A stretch of DNA of 64,000 bases from Neobacillus bataviensis LMG 21833 (lineage in GTDB: Bacteria; Bacillota; Bacilli; Bacillales; Cytobacillaceae): positions 34,167 through 98,166 of the forward strand of contig NZ_AJLS01000043.1 of assembly GCF_000307875.1 (NCBI RefSeq), read 5' to 3'. Below are positions 51,622 to 60,459 of the stretch, one piece after another; position 1 is the stretch's first letter; each line of letters opens with the position of its first letter. Below the pieces are notes generated by a model. That model was not told the DNA's origin and ran no database searches. It saw only the letters and a program-made list of their open reading frames with translations. Made by a program: the position numbers and the translations under genes.

Positions 51622-51642
51622 CAAAATCACTCCAAATAAAAT

Positions 51643-52050
51643 CTATCGATTAATATTTTTTGACATGCCAGTGGTAAATTTCTTAAATCCAAGTGTTTCA
51701 TAATATGACTCTAGGCCTTCAGCGCACATGAGTTGAGGAATAACTCTATGTTGCTCACAATGAGTAATGGTGCGATTCAACATTTCTTTGCCAATTCCTT
51801 TTGACTGATAGCTTGGTAATACGCACACACCACAAATTATCCCAGTAATTACGCCATCTGAAATAACACGTGTCATCCCCACTAACTCCTGTTCATCGAA
51901 TGCGTAGATAGTGTACCAACTATTCCTGCACATTTGTTCCAATTCAGTAACGGTTAAATTTAACGAATTCCACCCTAATGATTCATATAAAGTTAATAAT
52001 TGCTGGAAATTTTCCGGGGGTTCCAATGTATAATTGATTCCTGACTCCAA
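51643..52050 (-). CDS. GNAT-family N-acetyltransferase
   Basis: A 135-residue short GNAT protein. VTGIICGVCVLPSYQSKGIGKEMLNRTI is the acetyl-CoA motif; the start NYTLEPPENFQQLLTLYESLGW and middle YAFDEQELVGMTRVISDGV are typical of the ElaA/YjdJ-like small group. TTG at 52050 follows GAGGTGTTAAT. It is the first gene of a three-gene cluster with the histidine phosphatase and DUF1801. Confidence 0.83.
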   Translation of the reverse strand: MESGINYTLEPPENFQQLLTLYESLGWNSLNLTVTELEQMCRNSWYTIYAFDEQELVGMTRVISDGVITGIICGVCVLPSYQSKGIGKEMLNRTITHCEQHRVIPQLMCAEGLESYYETLGFKKFTTGMSKNINR

Positions 52051-52101
52051 ATTAACACCTCTAAATTCTATATATTATATACTTACTATAATAGAAATTA
52101 A

Positions 52102-52578
52102 GTGAAAATTACAACAGTAAGGGAGTTTGATCAATTTGTCTATTTCATTGAAAAATATTACAGAGAAAAACTGGCAGGAATGCATTCAATTACAAGTTAC
52201 CTCCCATCAGAAATCTTATATTGCCACAATGTGTATTCACTGGCGGAATCAAAGTTTGAGCCATCCTTTGTACCAATGGGCATTTACTTTGATACTAGAA
52301 TGATAGGATTTCTGATGTATGGAAAGGACCCAGAGGATGGGACGTATTGGATTATCCGTTTCATGATTGATCAAGCAGAACAAGGAAAAGGATATGGCAA
52401 ATTCGCGCTGGCACAAACGATTAACTTCATAAAAGCTCTGCCCGATTGCAGTCCCACCATCATTCTTGGTGTGAAGGAATCTAATACGGCTGCTATGGGG
52501 CTATATCAATCTTTTGGATTCAAAGATACTGGCCGACGGGAGCATGGTGAACTTTTGTTGGAGTATGTAATTCAATAG
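52102..52578 (+). CDS. GNAT acetyltransferase, BltD/SpeG-like
   Basis: A 158-residue GNAT protein. The middle SKFEPSFVPMGIYFDTRMIGFLMYG and the acetyl-CoA motif WIIRFMIDQAEQGKGYGKFAL, followed by VKESNTAAMGLYQSFGFKDTG, resemble polyamine acetyltransferases such as BltD. It may acetylate spermidine or a related amine. Start is GTG at 52102 with a weak ribosome binding site. It is divergent from the GNAT gene at 51643. Confidence 0.83.
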   Translation: MKITTVREFDQFVYFIEKYYREKLAGMHSITSYLPSEILYCHNVYSLAESKFEPSFVPMGIYFDTRMIGFLMYGKDPEDGTYWIIRFMIDQAEQGKGYGKFALAQTINFIKALPDCSPTIILGVKESNTAAMGLYQSFGFKDTGRREHGELLLEYVIQ

Positions 52579-52686
52579 TTACCGAAAAAAAACTGGAAAA
52601 TAGAAAACGGTCCGTAGCATGGTTCTACGTGACCATTTAGATCCTTTACCATCGAAATCGGTATCATAGAATGGTGCATATACGGG

Positions 52687-53175
52687 TCAATTCAATTTTT
52701 TAATCATATTATACCAAACGATGCCGCCATGTACTGAATTTGAAACCCCTTGATTAATATATCCATGTCTTTCATAGAAGTGGATTAAGTTCTCTTTACA
52801 TGTAAGGGTAATCGTCTCACGATTGTTCGCACTTGCTTCGTTTTCAAGATGGGCAAGTAACGCTGCTGCAACCCCGCGTTTTTGATAACGTGGGGACACA
52901 GCCAATCCTAGAATACTTTGATGACCGCCTGCGCCGGGATTTGCTTTTATATTGCTGAAAAGATCATCTGTAATATAGGCTGCTTCAATGACGGGACCAT
53001 TGATTAAACCGACAACCTCGCCAGCCTCTTCAGCAACAAAAAAACTATCCGGAATGAATTGGATACGCTTCTCAAATGCTTCAATTGTTGCTGCCTCTTC
53101 TTTTGAAAAACAAGAGTGTTCAATAGCTACCAGCACAGGTAAATCTCCCATTTCTACGTTTCTTATTTTTAACAT
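52687..53175 (-). CDS. GNAT acetyltransferase, arylalkylamine-like
   Basis: A 162-residue GNAT protein. NVEMGDLPVLVAIEHSCF and FFVAEEAGEVVGLINGPVIEA lead to the acetyl-CoA motif ILGLAVSPRYQKRGVAAALLAHLENEA; the end has LTCKENLIHFYERHGYIN. This pattern resembles the arylalkylamine N-acetyltransferase-like group. ATG follows GGGGGGAAAGAATC. Substrate unknown. Third GNAT gene within 1.5 kb. Confidence 0.85.
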   Translation of the reverse strand: MLKIRNVEMGDLPVLVAIEHSCFSKEEAATIEAFEKRIQFIPDSFFVAEEAGEVVGLINGPVIEAAYITDDLFSNIKANPGAGGHQSILGLAVSPRYQKRGVAAALLAHLENEASANNRETITLTCKENLIHFYERHGYINQGVSNSVHGGIVWYNMIKKLN

Positions 53176-53395
53176 GATTCTTTCCCCCCACTTTGTAGAT
53201 TACCTATTAGAACCCTTTTCTTCGGGTTCTTATTTCTTTTTATCCTGCATGCTCCTTCCCATTTACTATACCAAGAAAAAATCACTGAGTCTTCAATTTT
53301 AGTACTCTAGAAAGACCGTAATTGGTATAATAAAGGAAAATTGCGGATAATTAATTTTCTTTGAATAATACCATTAATGGAAGGACTGGTTTTCA

Positions 53396-53743
53396 GTGAA
53401 TTTCGAATTCGGGAATACATCGATCCATTTATCACCAATCATAACGTTTGTCATTTTTGCAGTAATCCTTTATTTATTGTGGAGATGGAGTAAAGAGTTA
53501 GAGAATCGTAGTTTCACTATTTTTCTATACTTCATGATTAGTACGTACACGGCCCCCATTTTTTCACGATCCACCTCAAATGGCGATCACTTTGAATTAT
53601 GGGTTCCGCTAGGATTTATAATCATCTTGGTTTATCTAGTTGCAAATAAGAAAAACCATCCCGCGAAAATGAAGGCAAGCTTACTAGGTTTGGCTGTAGG
53701 AATATATAAGCTAATTGAAATATATCGAGATTTGCTATTTTAA
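53396..53743 (+). CDS. Small membrane protein of unknown function
   Basis: A 115-residue protein with about three helices (about residues 15-32, 42-62 and 70-85) and a basic C-terminal part (NKKNHPAKMKASLLGLAVG). Start is GTG at 53396, about 10 nt after GGAAGGA. I do not recognise the family. It precedes the HpaB-like gene by 117 bp on the same strand, so co-transcription is possible. Confidence 0.55.
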   Translation: MNFEFGNTSIHLSPIITFVIFAVILYLLWRWSKELENRSFTIFLYFMISTYTAPIFSRSTSNGDHFELWVPLGFIIILVYLVANKKNHPAKMKASLLGLAVGIYKLIEIYRDLLF

Positions 53744-53860
53744 AATTGCCTTCCCCAATGAAAAAAAAGGCTCATCCTATTGGAACAAGCTACAATGAAT
53801 TCCAATAAAATGGAAGTATCTGATACGGCCGATTTTTTATTTGATAGGGGTGAGGTACAA

Positions 53861-55306
53861 TTGGGAACCATAGACGGAAAAAAGTTTATTGATCGGATCG
53901 ATCAAATGAAGACAGAAATTTGGGTTGATGGTGAAAAAATCGCAGGTAAGCTATCGGAACACCCAGCCTTCAAAGGCATACTTCAGACAAAAGCTGCTCT
54001 TTATGATTTGCAAAATGATCCTAAAATCAAAGATCAGATGACGTTCCAAGCCACTGAAACAGGAGATCCCATCGGACTTTCCTACCTGCAGCCAAAAACA
54101 AAAGAGGACTTAATAAAAAGACGGAAGATGATGGAAATATGGGCACAACACACCCATGGCTTGATGGGAAGAAGCCCGGACTATATGAACACAGTAATCA
54201 TGAGCTTTGCCTCTTCTTCCGCCGCCCTTTTAAAAGGAAAAGAAAATTGTTTTCCTGAAAATATTCTACGATTATATGAAAAAGCTCGTGAACAAGACCT
54301 TTCCTTTACCCATACGTTTATTACTCCACAAATAAATCGTTCACAGTACAATTTTAATTTTTCCAAAGAGCCGATTTCCGCTAAGGTGATAGATAAAAAT
54401 GAGCAAGGAATTGTGGTTAAAGGCGCCCGCCTTCTTGCTACCCAAGGCGGCATAACCGATGAAGTATTGGTCTATACGGCACCAAGAAAGTTCATGGAAA
54501 CAGAAGAAGCGTTTGCCTTTTCCATTCCTTCCAATACAAAAGGATTAAAGTTTATTTGCAGGGAATCCTTTGTTGGCGGGGAATCTCATTTTAATCATCC
54601 CTTAAGCTCTCGGTATGAGGAAATGGATTCAATCGTGGTCTTTGACAATGTGTTAGTTCCATGGAATCGTGTCTTTTTCTACGACAATGTTGAGGCGGCT
54701 GTTGACTTCATGTTTCTCAGCTCGTTTCACCACTTTGCTACCCATCAAGTCCTAACAAGGCAAATTGTAAAAACAGAATTTATTCTTGGGCTGGCTGAAC
54801 TGTTAGTTGAGACGATAAATGTCCAAGAATATCAACATATTCAAGAAAAACTTTCCGAAATCATCATCGGGCTTGAAACCATGAAAGCACTAGTTGAGAA
54901 GGCTGAAAATGATGCAAAACCAGATGAATGGGGCTTTATGCGTCCAAGTTTACTCCCCCTTCAAGTCGCCACTAATATTTTTCCGAAAATTTATCCTCGT
55001 TTCTGCGAAATTATTCAATTGATTGGCGCCAGCGGTATGGTCACATTGCCAACTGAAGCAGCATTCGAATCTGAAATTAGGGAAGATCTTGATCAATATC
55101 TTCAAGGAGTAAACAAACCGGCTGATGAACGGGTGAAACTATTTCGATTAGCTTGGGATCTTACCATGAGTTCATTCGGAACAAGACAAACCCAGTATGA
55201 AAGATACTTTTTTGGCGATCCGATTCAGTTAGCGAGCAATCTTTATAAAAACTACTCTTTAGATGAATATGTAAAGAATATTAACGATTTTCTAAGCTCT
55301 TCATAA
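53861..55306 (+). CDS. HpaB-family flavin-dependent monooxygenase (4-hydroxyphenylacetate 3-hydroxylase-like)
   Basis: A 481-residue FADH2-using monooxygenase. The N-terminus GTIDGKKFIDRIDQMKTEIWVDGEKI is standard for the family, and YMNTVIMSFASSSAALLKG, VVKGARLLATQGGITDEVLVYT, SFVGGESHFNHPLSSRYEEMDSIVVFDNVLVPWNRVF (motif core only) follow. It hydroxylates phenolic compounds next to an existing hydroxyl group using reduced flavin. No HpaC-type reductase is encoded in this window. I choose TTG at 53861 after GGGGTGAGG; the frame is open 27 codons further up but would exceed the family length. Confidence 0.88.
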   Translation: MGTIDGKKFIDRIDQMKTEIWVDGEKIAGKLSEHPAFKGILQTKAALYDLQNDPKIKDQMTFQATETGDPIGLSYLQPKTKEDLIKRRKMMEIWAQHTHGLMGRSPDYMNTVIMSFASSSAALLKGKENCFPENILRLYEKAREQDLSFTHTFITPQINRSQYNFNFSKEPISAKVIDKNEQGIVVKGARLLATQGGITDEVLVYTAPRKFMETEEAFAFSIPSNTKGLKFICRESFVGGESHFNHPLSSRYEEMDSIVVFDNVLVPWNRVFFYDNVEAAVDFMFLSSFHHFATHQVLTRQIVKTEFILGLAELLVETINVQEYQHIQEKLSEIIIGLETMKALVEKAENDAKPDEWGFMRPSLLPLQVATNIFPKIYPRFCEIIQLIGASGMVTLPTEAAFESEIREDLDQYLQGVNKPADERVKLFRLAWDLTMSSFGTRQTQYERYFFGDPIQLASNLYKNYSLDEYVKNINDFLSSS

Positions 55307-55318
55307 AAGGCCCAGTTA

Positions 55319-55358
55319 CAAAGGAAACCCCGGTTCCAATGAGCCGGGGTTCCTTTGT
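55319..55358. terminator. Strong terminator between convergent genes
   Basis: AAGGAAACCCCGG pairs with CCGGGGTTCCTT and TTGTTTG follows. Confidence 0.88.
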
Positions 55359-55389
55359 TTGATTCACCGACCGTACGTCAGTTACATCA

Positions 55390-56628
55390 TTAAGCTGCTT
55401 TTTTTATGGTAATTTTTTTACCTTCTTTACGCCATTTTTTAAATTCAGCTGTTGCTGTGAAAAGAACGTCTGTAGATGAATTAAGGGCAGTTTCAAAGGA
55501 GTCTTGTAATACACCAATGATAAAGCCTACTCCGACAACCTGCATGGCAACATCATTTGGAATTCCGAATAAGCTACAAGCTAGTGGAATCAGTAATAGG
55601 GAACCACCCGCCACCCCAGAAGCACCGCAAGCGCAGACGGCTGACAGAACGCTTAGGATGATGGCAGTAGGTATATCTACGTGAATGCCTAATGTATGAA
55701 CCGCTGCAAGTGTTAAAACAGAAATCGTAACAGCCGCACCAGCCATATTGATGGTTGCGCCTAATGGAATGGAGACAGAATACGTATCTTTATTCAAGCC
55801 TAGGTTTTCACATAATTTCATATTTACAGGAATATTCGCAGCCGAGCTACGAGTAAAGAATGCGGTAATGCCGCTTTCCCTGATACACTTAAATACAAGT
55901 GGGTATGGGTTTTGACGAATGGCAACATACACCATGATTGGATTTACTACAAGTGCAACAAACAGCATACAACCAACTAATACAGCAAGTAATTTTCCAT
56001 AGCTTAGTAATGACTCAATTCCATTTGTTGTAATAGAGTCAATAACTAGACCCATGATTCCAAGTGGTGCAAACTTGATGACCCATGTAACCATTTTGGA
56101 TACGGCATCTGAAAAATTCGAAATCATTGTTTTAGTTGAGTCTGGCGCATTTCTTAAAGCCATACCAAGGACTACCGCCCATGCTAAAATACCGATATAA
56201 TTGGCATTATAAATAGCTTTTACTGGATTATCAACAACGTTCAACAATAATGTTTTTAGAACGTCGACTACACCTCCAGGAGCCGCCAAATCCTCAGCAC
56301 CCTTTGCAAGTGTTAAATTTACAGGTACAATGAAGCTTACGATTACTGCAATTAATCCTGCTAAAAAAGTCCCTAACAGATAAAGGCTAATAATCGATTT
56401 CATGTTTGTCTGATGACCACTCTTATGCTGCGCAATGGCCGACATGACCAAGAATAGAACAAGGACAGGTGCAATCGCTTTCAGTGCCCCAACAAATAAC
56501 GAACCTAAAATGACAACAGGTTTTGCCGCTTCCGGGATCGCTACCGCCAGGACAATACCAACAATTAAACCTATAATTATTTGTTTAACTAAGCTTAATT
56601 GATTCCATTTTTTCATCAGATTTTTCAT
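55390..56628 (-). CDS. sstT: Serine/threonine:sodium symporter SstT
   Basis: A 412-residue dicarboxylate/amino-acid:cation symporter with about eight helices and two hairpins. Typical SstT features: [19 protein letters not shown] near residue 150, [21 protein letters not shown] with the serine-rich hairpin, and [36 protein letters not shown]. Length agrees with SstT (about 410). It imports serine and threonine with sodium. I choose ATG at 56628 with GGGGGGAAACATCT upstream; the frame is open 12 codons further up. Confidence 0.93.
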   Translation of the reverse strand: MKNLMKKWNQLSLVKQIIIGLIVGIVLAVAIPEAAKPVVILGSLFVGALKAIAPVLVLFLVMSAIAQHKSGHQTNMKSIISLYLLGTFLAGLIAVIVSFIVPVNLTLAKGAEDLAAPGGVVDVLKTLLLNVVDNPVKAIYNANYIGILAWAVVLGMALRNAPDSTKTMISNFSDAVSKMVTWVIKFAPLGIMGLVIDSITTNGIESLLSYGKLLAVLVGCMLFVALVVNPIMVYVAIRQNPYPLVFKCIRESGITAFFTRSSAANIPVNMKLCENLGLNKDTYSVSIPLGATINMAGAAVTISVLTLAAVHTLGIHVDIPTAIILSVLSAVCACGASGVAGGSLLLIPLACSLFGIPNDVAMQVVGVGFIIGVLQDSFETALNSSTDVLFTATAEFKKWRKEGKKITIKKAA

Positions 56629-56898
56629 AGATGTTTCCCCCCTATAGTCTAAAAATAATAGCAAGATTTCAAAGAGACTAGCTTTCTCAGCTAAGTTATT
56701 TATCTAACTAATAGTATTATAATGAATATTTAGATATATTACAATATTATTTTTTAAGCCTCTCTCGCCCTACTGTCTTTTTCGAAAGCTAAGGACAGGG
56801 ATTAATTAGTTGTAGCACTTTATCAACTGAATAGTATCTATTACTATATCAAGCAAACTCCTCATTTACTTTAATTTGCCTTCAGAAAATAAAAAGCG

Positions 56899-56925
56899 AA
56901 AAAGCCCCAAAAAAGGGCTTTTTTT
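56899..56925. terminator. Terminator after the first YjcZ gene
   Basis: AAAAAGCCC and GGGCTTTTT form the stem with a short A-rich loop. The rest of 56629-56956 is the divergent promoter space of sstT, in which I see only AT-rich DNA. Confidence 0.8.
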
Positions 56926-56956
56926 ACTTCCATGATATGAAGCTAATTGTTTTTGA

Positions 56957-57103
56957 TTAATAAAAACATGTTGCACCAATGATGATTAACAAGATGAACA
57001 ATACAACGATTAAGGCAAAACCGCCGCCGTATCCAAAACCGCCGCCGTAACCATATCCGCCGCCGCAGCCGCAGCCGCCGCCGAATCCTCCGTATCCGTA
57101 CAT
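56957..57103 (-). CDS. yjcZ: YjcZ-family mini-protein (sporulation)
   Basis: A 48-residue protein with a Gly/Tyr/Cys-rich head ([20 protein letters not shown]) and a single hydrophobic helix ([20 protein letters not shown]). This combination defines the YjcZ family, small proteins made during sporulation in Bacillus. Start is ATG at 57103 behind AAAGGGGGGAAATTT. A second, shorter relative is encoded 33 bp upstream on the same strand. Confidence 0.92.
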   Translation of the reverse strand: MYGYGGFGGGCGCGGGYGYGGGFGYGGGFALIVVLFILLIIIGATCFY

Positions 57104-57136
57104 AAATTTCCCCCCTTTCAATCAGCTTTTAAATGG

Positions 57137-57247
57137 TTAATAGTATCCTCCAAATCCTCCGCCCATAAAGGACGCACCAATAATTATGAGAAGGATAAAC
57201 AATACAACCACTAATGCAAAACCGCCACCAGCTCCTACACCATCCAT
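57137..57247 (-). CDS. YjcZ-family mini-protein (sporulation), second copy
   Basis: A 36-residue protein: [20 protein letters not shown] then [16 protein letters not shown]. The hydrophobic helix is nearly identical to that of the neighbour, but the Gly/Tyr tail is here C-terminal instead of N-terminal. Start is ATG at 57247 with AAAGGGGGTTTG. The two probably form an operon active late in sporulation (inference). Confidence 0.9.
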   Translation of the reverse strand: MDGVGAGGGFALVVVLFILLIIIGASFMGGGFGGYY

Positions 57248-57386
57248 ATAACAAACCCCCTTTTCACTGACTTACTACAAAGTATGATTAAAGTGAAAAT
57301 GTGTAAGGGCTCTTCCAAGCAGAAAGGTTGGTTTTATGCGTGGTAGGTGGGTTTTTCCTAAAAAAAAAATTTTTAACAAAAAATAA

Positions 57387-57402
57387 AGCTGCCGAGGCAG
57401 CT
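57387..57402 (-). terminator. Terminator after the nitronate monooxygenase gene
   Basis: AGCTGCC and GGCAGCT pair around GA; TTTATTTTTTG follows on the minus strand. Confidence 0.7.
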
Positions 57403-57431
57403 CTATTTACGAAAATTTGAATTGACTTTAT

Positions 57432-58406
57432 TTATACGAATACTTCACTGTTTTTCATTAATTTTTTTCTTGCCGCTAAATACTCCTGCTGGAGCTTGTC
57501 AACATATTCGGCCGTACTTGAGACCTTATTTATGACGCCAATTCCCTGACCGCTTCCCCAAATATCTTTCCAGGCCTTCGCCTTTCCATCTCCGCCAAAA
57601 TTCATTTTAGTTGGATCACTTTCAGGGAGTGCATCGGGATCCAAACCGGCAGCACGGATAGAAGGCGCAAGATAGTTACCATGGATACCGGTGAATAGAT
57701 TGCTATAGACAATATCATCAGAAGTAGAATCCACAATGGCCTGCTTATATTCTTCAGCTGCCCTTGCTTCTTCTGTTGCAATAAATGGTGAGCCGATATA
57801 AGCAAAATCAGCCCCCATTGCCTGTGCAGCAAGAATCGCGTTTCCGTTAGCAATGGATCCTGACAAAGCAAGCGGGCCATCAAACCATTGACGGATTTCC
57901 TGAATTAAGGCAAACGGGCTCTTGACCCCAGCATGTCCCCCAGCACCGGTAGCAACTGCAATCAATCCATCTGCTCCCTTATCAATCGCCTTATGTGCGA
58001 ACTTGTTATTGATCACATCGTGAAAAACAACGCCTCCATAGCTGTGTGCGGCCACATTAATTTCTTCTCTTGCCCCTAAAGACGAAATGATGATGGGAAC
58101 TTTATATTTCACACATAATTCCATGTCATGTTCAAGTCGATCATTGCTCTTGTGGACAATCTGATTAATCGCATATGGTGCGGCCGGACGCTCTGGGTTA
58201 CGGGCATTGTAGTCTGCCAGCTCCTCTGTAATTTCTGCCAGCCATTCATCAAGCTGAGAAGCGGGTCTTGCATTCAGTGCGGGCATCGAACCAACAATCC
58301 CTGCCTTACATTGCTCAATCACTAGTTTTGGAGTGCTAATGATGAACATCGGTGATCCAATGACAGGAATCCTCAAGCCAGTAAGGATTGACGGAATATT
58401 TGACAT
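57432..58406 (-). CDS. Nitronate monooxygenase / NAD(P)H-dependent flavin oxidoreductase
   Basis: A 324-residue TIM-barrel FMN enzyme. Typical features: LRIPVIGSPMFIISTPKLVIEQCKAGIVGSMPALNAR at the start (core IGSPM and GSxPALNA), DGLIAVATGAGGHAG for the phosphate site, GSIANGNAILAAQAMGADFAYIGSPFIATEEA. The end is rich in Lys. It oxidises alkyl nitronates or related toxic nitro acids such as 3-nitropropionate. ATG follows AGGAGTTGTATACAT. A cre-like site lies about 70 bp upstream. Confidence 0.87.
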   Translation of the reverse strand: MSNIPSILTGLRIPVIGSPMFIISTPKLVIEQCKAGIVGSMPALNARPASQLDEWLAEITEELADYNARNPERPAAPYAINQIVHKSNDRLEHDMELCVKYKVPIIISSLGAREEINVAAHSYGGVVFHDVINNKFAHKAIDKGADGLIAVATGAGGHAGVKSPFALIQEIRQWFDGPLALSGSIANGNAILAAQAMGADFAYIGSPFIATEEARAAEEYKQAIVDSTSDDIVYSNLFTGIHGNYLAPSIRAAGLDPDALPESDPTKMNFGGDGKAKAWKDIWGSGQGIGVINKVSSTAEYVDKLQQEYLAARKKLMKNSEVFV

Positions 58407-58472
58407 ATGTATACAACTCCTCCATTCAAACTAGAATAATAATTTCATAGTGTAGATCAAAACATATACACT

Positions 58473-58486
58473 TGAAACCGTTTACT
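58473..58486 (-). promoter_or_regulatory. Possible cre (CcpA) site
   Basis: TGAAACCGTTTACT matches the cre consensus TGWAANCGNTNWCA at 13 of 14 positions. It lies about 67 bp before the nitronate monooxygenase start. Confidence 0.5.
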
Positions 58487-58549
58487 TAAGTAAAAACTTA
58501 CCATATGTTAGTATAACAGTCAATTTAAATTCAGAAGTTTCAAAAAATA

Positions 58550-58598
58550 GTGCCTGACCCCCACCATGGTAACGTTTACTGTACTGGAGACCAGGCAT
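58550..58598. repeat. GTGCCTGACCCCC element, copy 3 (degenerate)
   Basis: GTGCCTGACCCCCACC(A)TGGTAA followed by a poorly matching right arm (GGAGACCAGGCATCCAC). Its left arm is almost identical to copy 5 at 60368, including the TGGTAA after the CCCCCAC. It lies after the polysaccharide deacetylase stop. Confidence 0.65.
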
Positions 58599-58604
58599 CC
58601 ACTT

Positions 58605-59333
58605 TTAGTCCACAATATTTGCAAAGTCCTCCATGTTAGTGGAGTTTTTCACATAAATCCGTGGTAAATAATAGAGTTCATCTTTACTGCCTTTTTCGGA
58701 AAATAGTTCAGGCGTCGTGGTAATTCCAAATAAGTAGTATTTCTTCGTTTCCTGCACCACCTTTTTATTAAAGCTTCCATATGGATAGCTCAGTGCAATC
58801 ACCGGTTTACCGGTAATACTCTCTATCTTTTCTTTGGAATCTTTCAATTCATGAGCATAATCGGTTATTTTGGTTAAATCGGGATGTGTTGCCGTATGAG
58901 ACTGAATGGAAAAATACCCGGACGCTACAAACATTTTTAAATCATCACTAGACAACCGATTTGAGCGTCCAATAAAGTCAGAAATCACAAAAATGGTTGC
59001 CGTAGGTTTAAAACGGGACGATTCTAGTTTTCGGAAAACGGTTAAGACATTTTTATTGTTTTTGTAACCATCATCAAGAGTTATAAAAATCGGCTTGTTT
59101 ACATTTTTCATATCTCTCCAACGTTCAAATGTTAATAGTGTAAACCCATGATCCTGTAGGTACTTAATTTGTTTTTCAAAATTTTCCGGAGTGACATATA
59201 ACTCCTTCGATCCCGTCCCATTATATTCCGCTATCGAATGATACACTAAAATTGGCACATTCTGCTTTGCAAAAGCCTGTGTCGGTAATCCAATATAAAC
59301 GGAAAATAACAGAAGTAAAAAGGACTTTTTCAT
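58605..59333 (-). CDS. Secreted polysaccharide deacetylase
   Basis: A 242-residue exported NodB-type enzyme. The signal peptide is about residues 1-22 (ending TQAFA). The motifs are: ITLDDGYKNN (Asp pair; the usual Phe is Leu), SIQSHTATHPDLTKI (two His of the metal site), and ALSYPYGSF. It removes acetyl groups from N-acetylglucosamine in chitin, peptidoglycan or a surface polymer. ATG lies with GGTGGGGATATAG upstream. A palindromic repeat follows its stop. Confidence 0.88.
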   Translation of the reverse strand: MKKSFLLLLFSVYIGLPTQAFAKQNVPILVYHSIAEYNGTGSKELYVTPENFEKQIKYLQDHGFTLLTFERWRDMKNVNKPIFITLDDGYKNNKNVLTVFRKLESSRFKPTATIFVISDFIGRSNRLSSDDLKMFVASGYFSIQSHTATHPDLTKITDYAHELKDSKEKIESITGKPVIALSYPYGSFNKKVVQETKKYYLFGITTTPELFSEKGSKDELYYLPRIYVKNSTNMEDFANIVD

Positions 59334-59395
59334 CTATATCCCCACCTTTTAAGTCTCCTTGTTATTATTCCGTTAAAACCAATATCTAATTAAAA

Positions 59396-59432
59396 AAGTG
59401 CCTGACTCGTCTCAGGCACTTAAAATTTTTTT
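59396..59432. terminator. Terminator made of a GTGCCTGA palindrome, copy 4
   Basis: AAGTGCCTGA and TCAGGCACTT form a perfect 10-bp stem with a 6-nt loop. TTTTTT follows on the minus strand (after the YwaF gene), and a T-rich tail on the plus strand. A short 21-codon frame (59465-59530) between it and ywaF has no support. Confidence 0.75.
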
Positions 59433-59547
59433 TTAACTTAGGCTAATTTGCTTCTCAATTAATCACGAGACCGCTGATTATAGTCCATTTCCATTCCTTT
59501 CTTCCAGATTCGATCAATCATTTTGCTACTTCGCAGGTTTAGGACAG

Positions 59548-60273
59548 TTATTTAGGGGTAACTCGATCTCCAGGGAGAAATTCTTTTCTTTGTAATATCC
59601 CCATCGGCCAATACGTGATGGAAAATACAATCAGTGCGGCAATTTCTAGATTTATATAATACCAAAAACCATTGCCGAAAAATGTGAGGATTGTTTTGGC
59701 TTCGGTGGGACCTGCTAAGTAGAAAAAGTTCGTGCCGAGCAGCTGATTCAAGATAAAAATTGGGACGGCAATTATATTGACGGTTACATACGTAAAAAGG
59801 ATCGCCTTTCGAGGAACTCTGTACCCTTCATATAGGATAAAATACAATGCGGACAATGGAAGTACGGAATGGTGAAGGAAATATTCGATAAACCGAAAAT
59901 GAGGAAATGTGTAGACCATTTCTGGTGTAACCATTGCTAAAAAGGGTGGAAGCGTAGCAAAAAAATACAATAAATAAAACAATTTTTCGTTCTTTTTCCA
60001 AAATAAATACATGGCTAAAACCGTACTGATCGAACACAATTGCAGTGGAAGATTACTCACATCCCATTGATTGGTTAAAATTAACCATAAATGCGAAGAA
60101 ATTTCACATACTGGCAACAATATAAACAGTGTCCATTTAATCATTTGGTGGTACTTCTTCGGTTTTTTTCTTAAATACACTAAAGCACAACAGGCGGCAA
60201 AGAATATAAGCAACACGGCAATATGTTCCAGCGAAAACAGCTTAAAGCCATGCATCCCCGAGACAGAAAACAT
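59548..60273 (-). CDS. ywaF: TIGR02206/YwaF-family membrane protein
   Basis: A 241-residue protein with about seven helices. The family pattern is visible: LFSLEHIAVLLIFFAACCALVYL, then a LILTNQWDVSNLPLQLCSISTVLAMYLFWK centre with the conserved Leu-Pro-Leu-Gln-Leu-Cys, and HFRFIEYFLHHSVLPLSALYF. Function unknown. I choose ATG at 60273 after GAGAGGTGGTGATG. Confidence 0.87.
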   Translation of the reverse strand: MFSVSGMHGFKLFSLEHIAVLLIFFAACCALVYLRKKPKKYHQMIKWTLFILLPVCEISSHLWLILTNQWDVSNLPLQLCSISTVLAMYLFWKKNEKLFYLLYFFATLPPFLAMVTPEMVYTFPHFRFIEYFLHHSVLPLSALYFILYEGYRVPRKAILFTYVTVNIIAVPIFILNQLLGTNFFYLAGPTEAKTILTFFGNGFWYYINLEIAALIVFSITYWPMGILQRKEFLPGDRVTPK

Positions 60274-60367
60274 GATGTCATCACCACCTCTCAATTTACA
60301 TTGATTAAGTAGCAGTTATTCTAAATTGTATTCAATAACCATTAAAGCTGACACGCTGAAGAAAATT

Positions 60368-60421
60368 CGGTGCCTGACCCCCACTGTGGTAAATCTTTAA
60401 CTTACTGGGGGTCAGACACCG
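60368..60421. repeat. GGTGCCTGACCCCC hairpin, copy 5 (best preserved)
   Basis: CGGTG(C)CTGACCCCCA...TGGGGGTCAG(A)CACCG: an inverted repeat of about 17 bp per arm with one mismatch and a 20-nt loop that includes TGGTAA. It lies in the gap between degV and ywaF and may also end transcription. It is the longest member of the family seen here. Confidence 0.85.
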
Positions 60422-60459
60422 AAATGTTTAGTAAAAGGGTTCACTACTTTTGAAACTTC

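Noticed and set aside
52600..52686. Inverted sequences after the BltD-like gene
   Set aside because: Pairing is weak and interrupted; not enough to call a terminator or repeat.
59465..59530. A 21-codon frame on the minus strand between the terminator and ywaF
   Set aside because: Too short, no homology known to me, and only a weak ribosome binding site.
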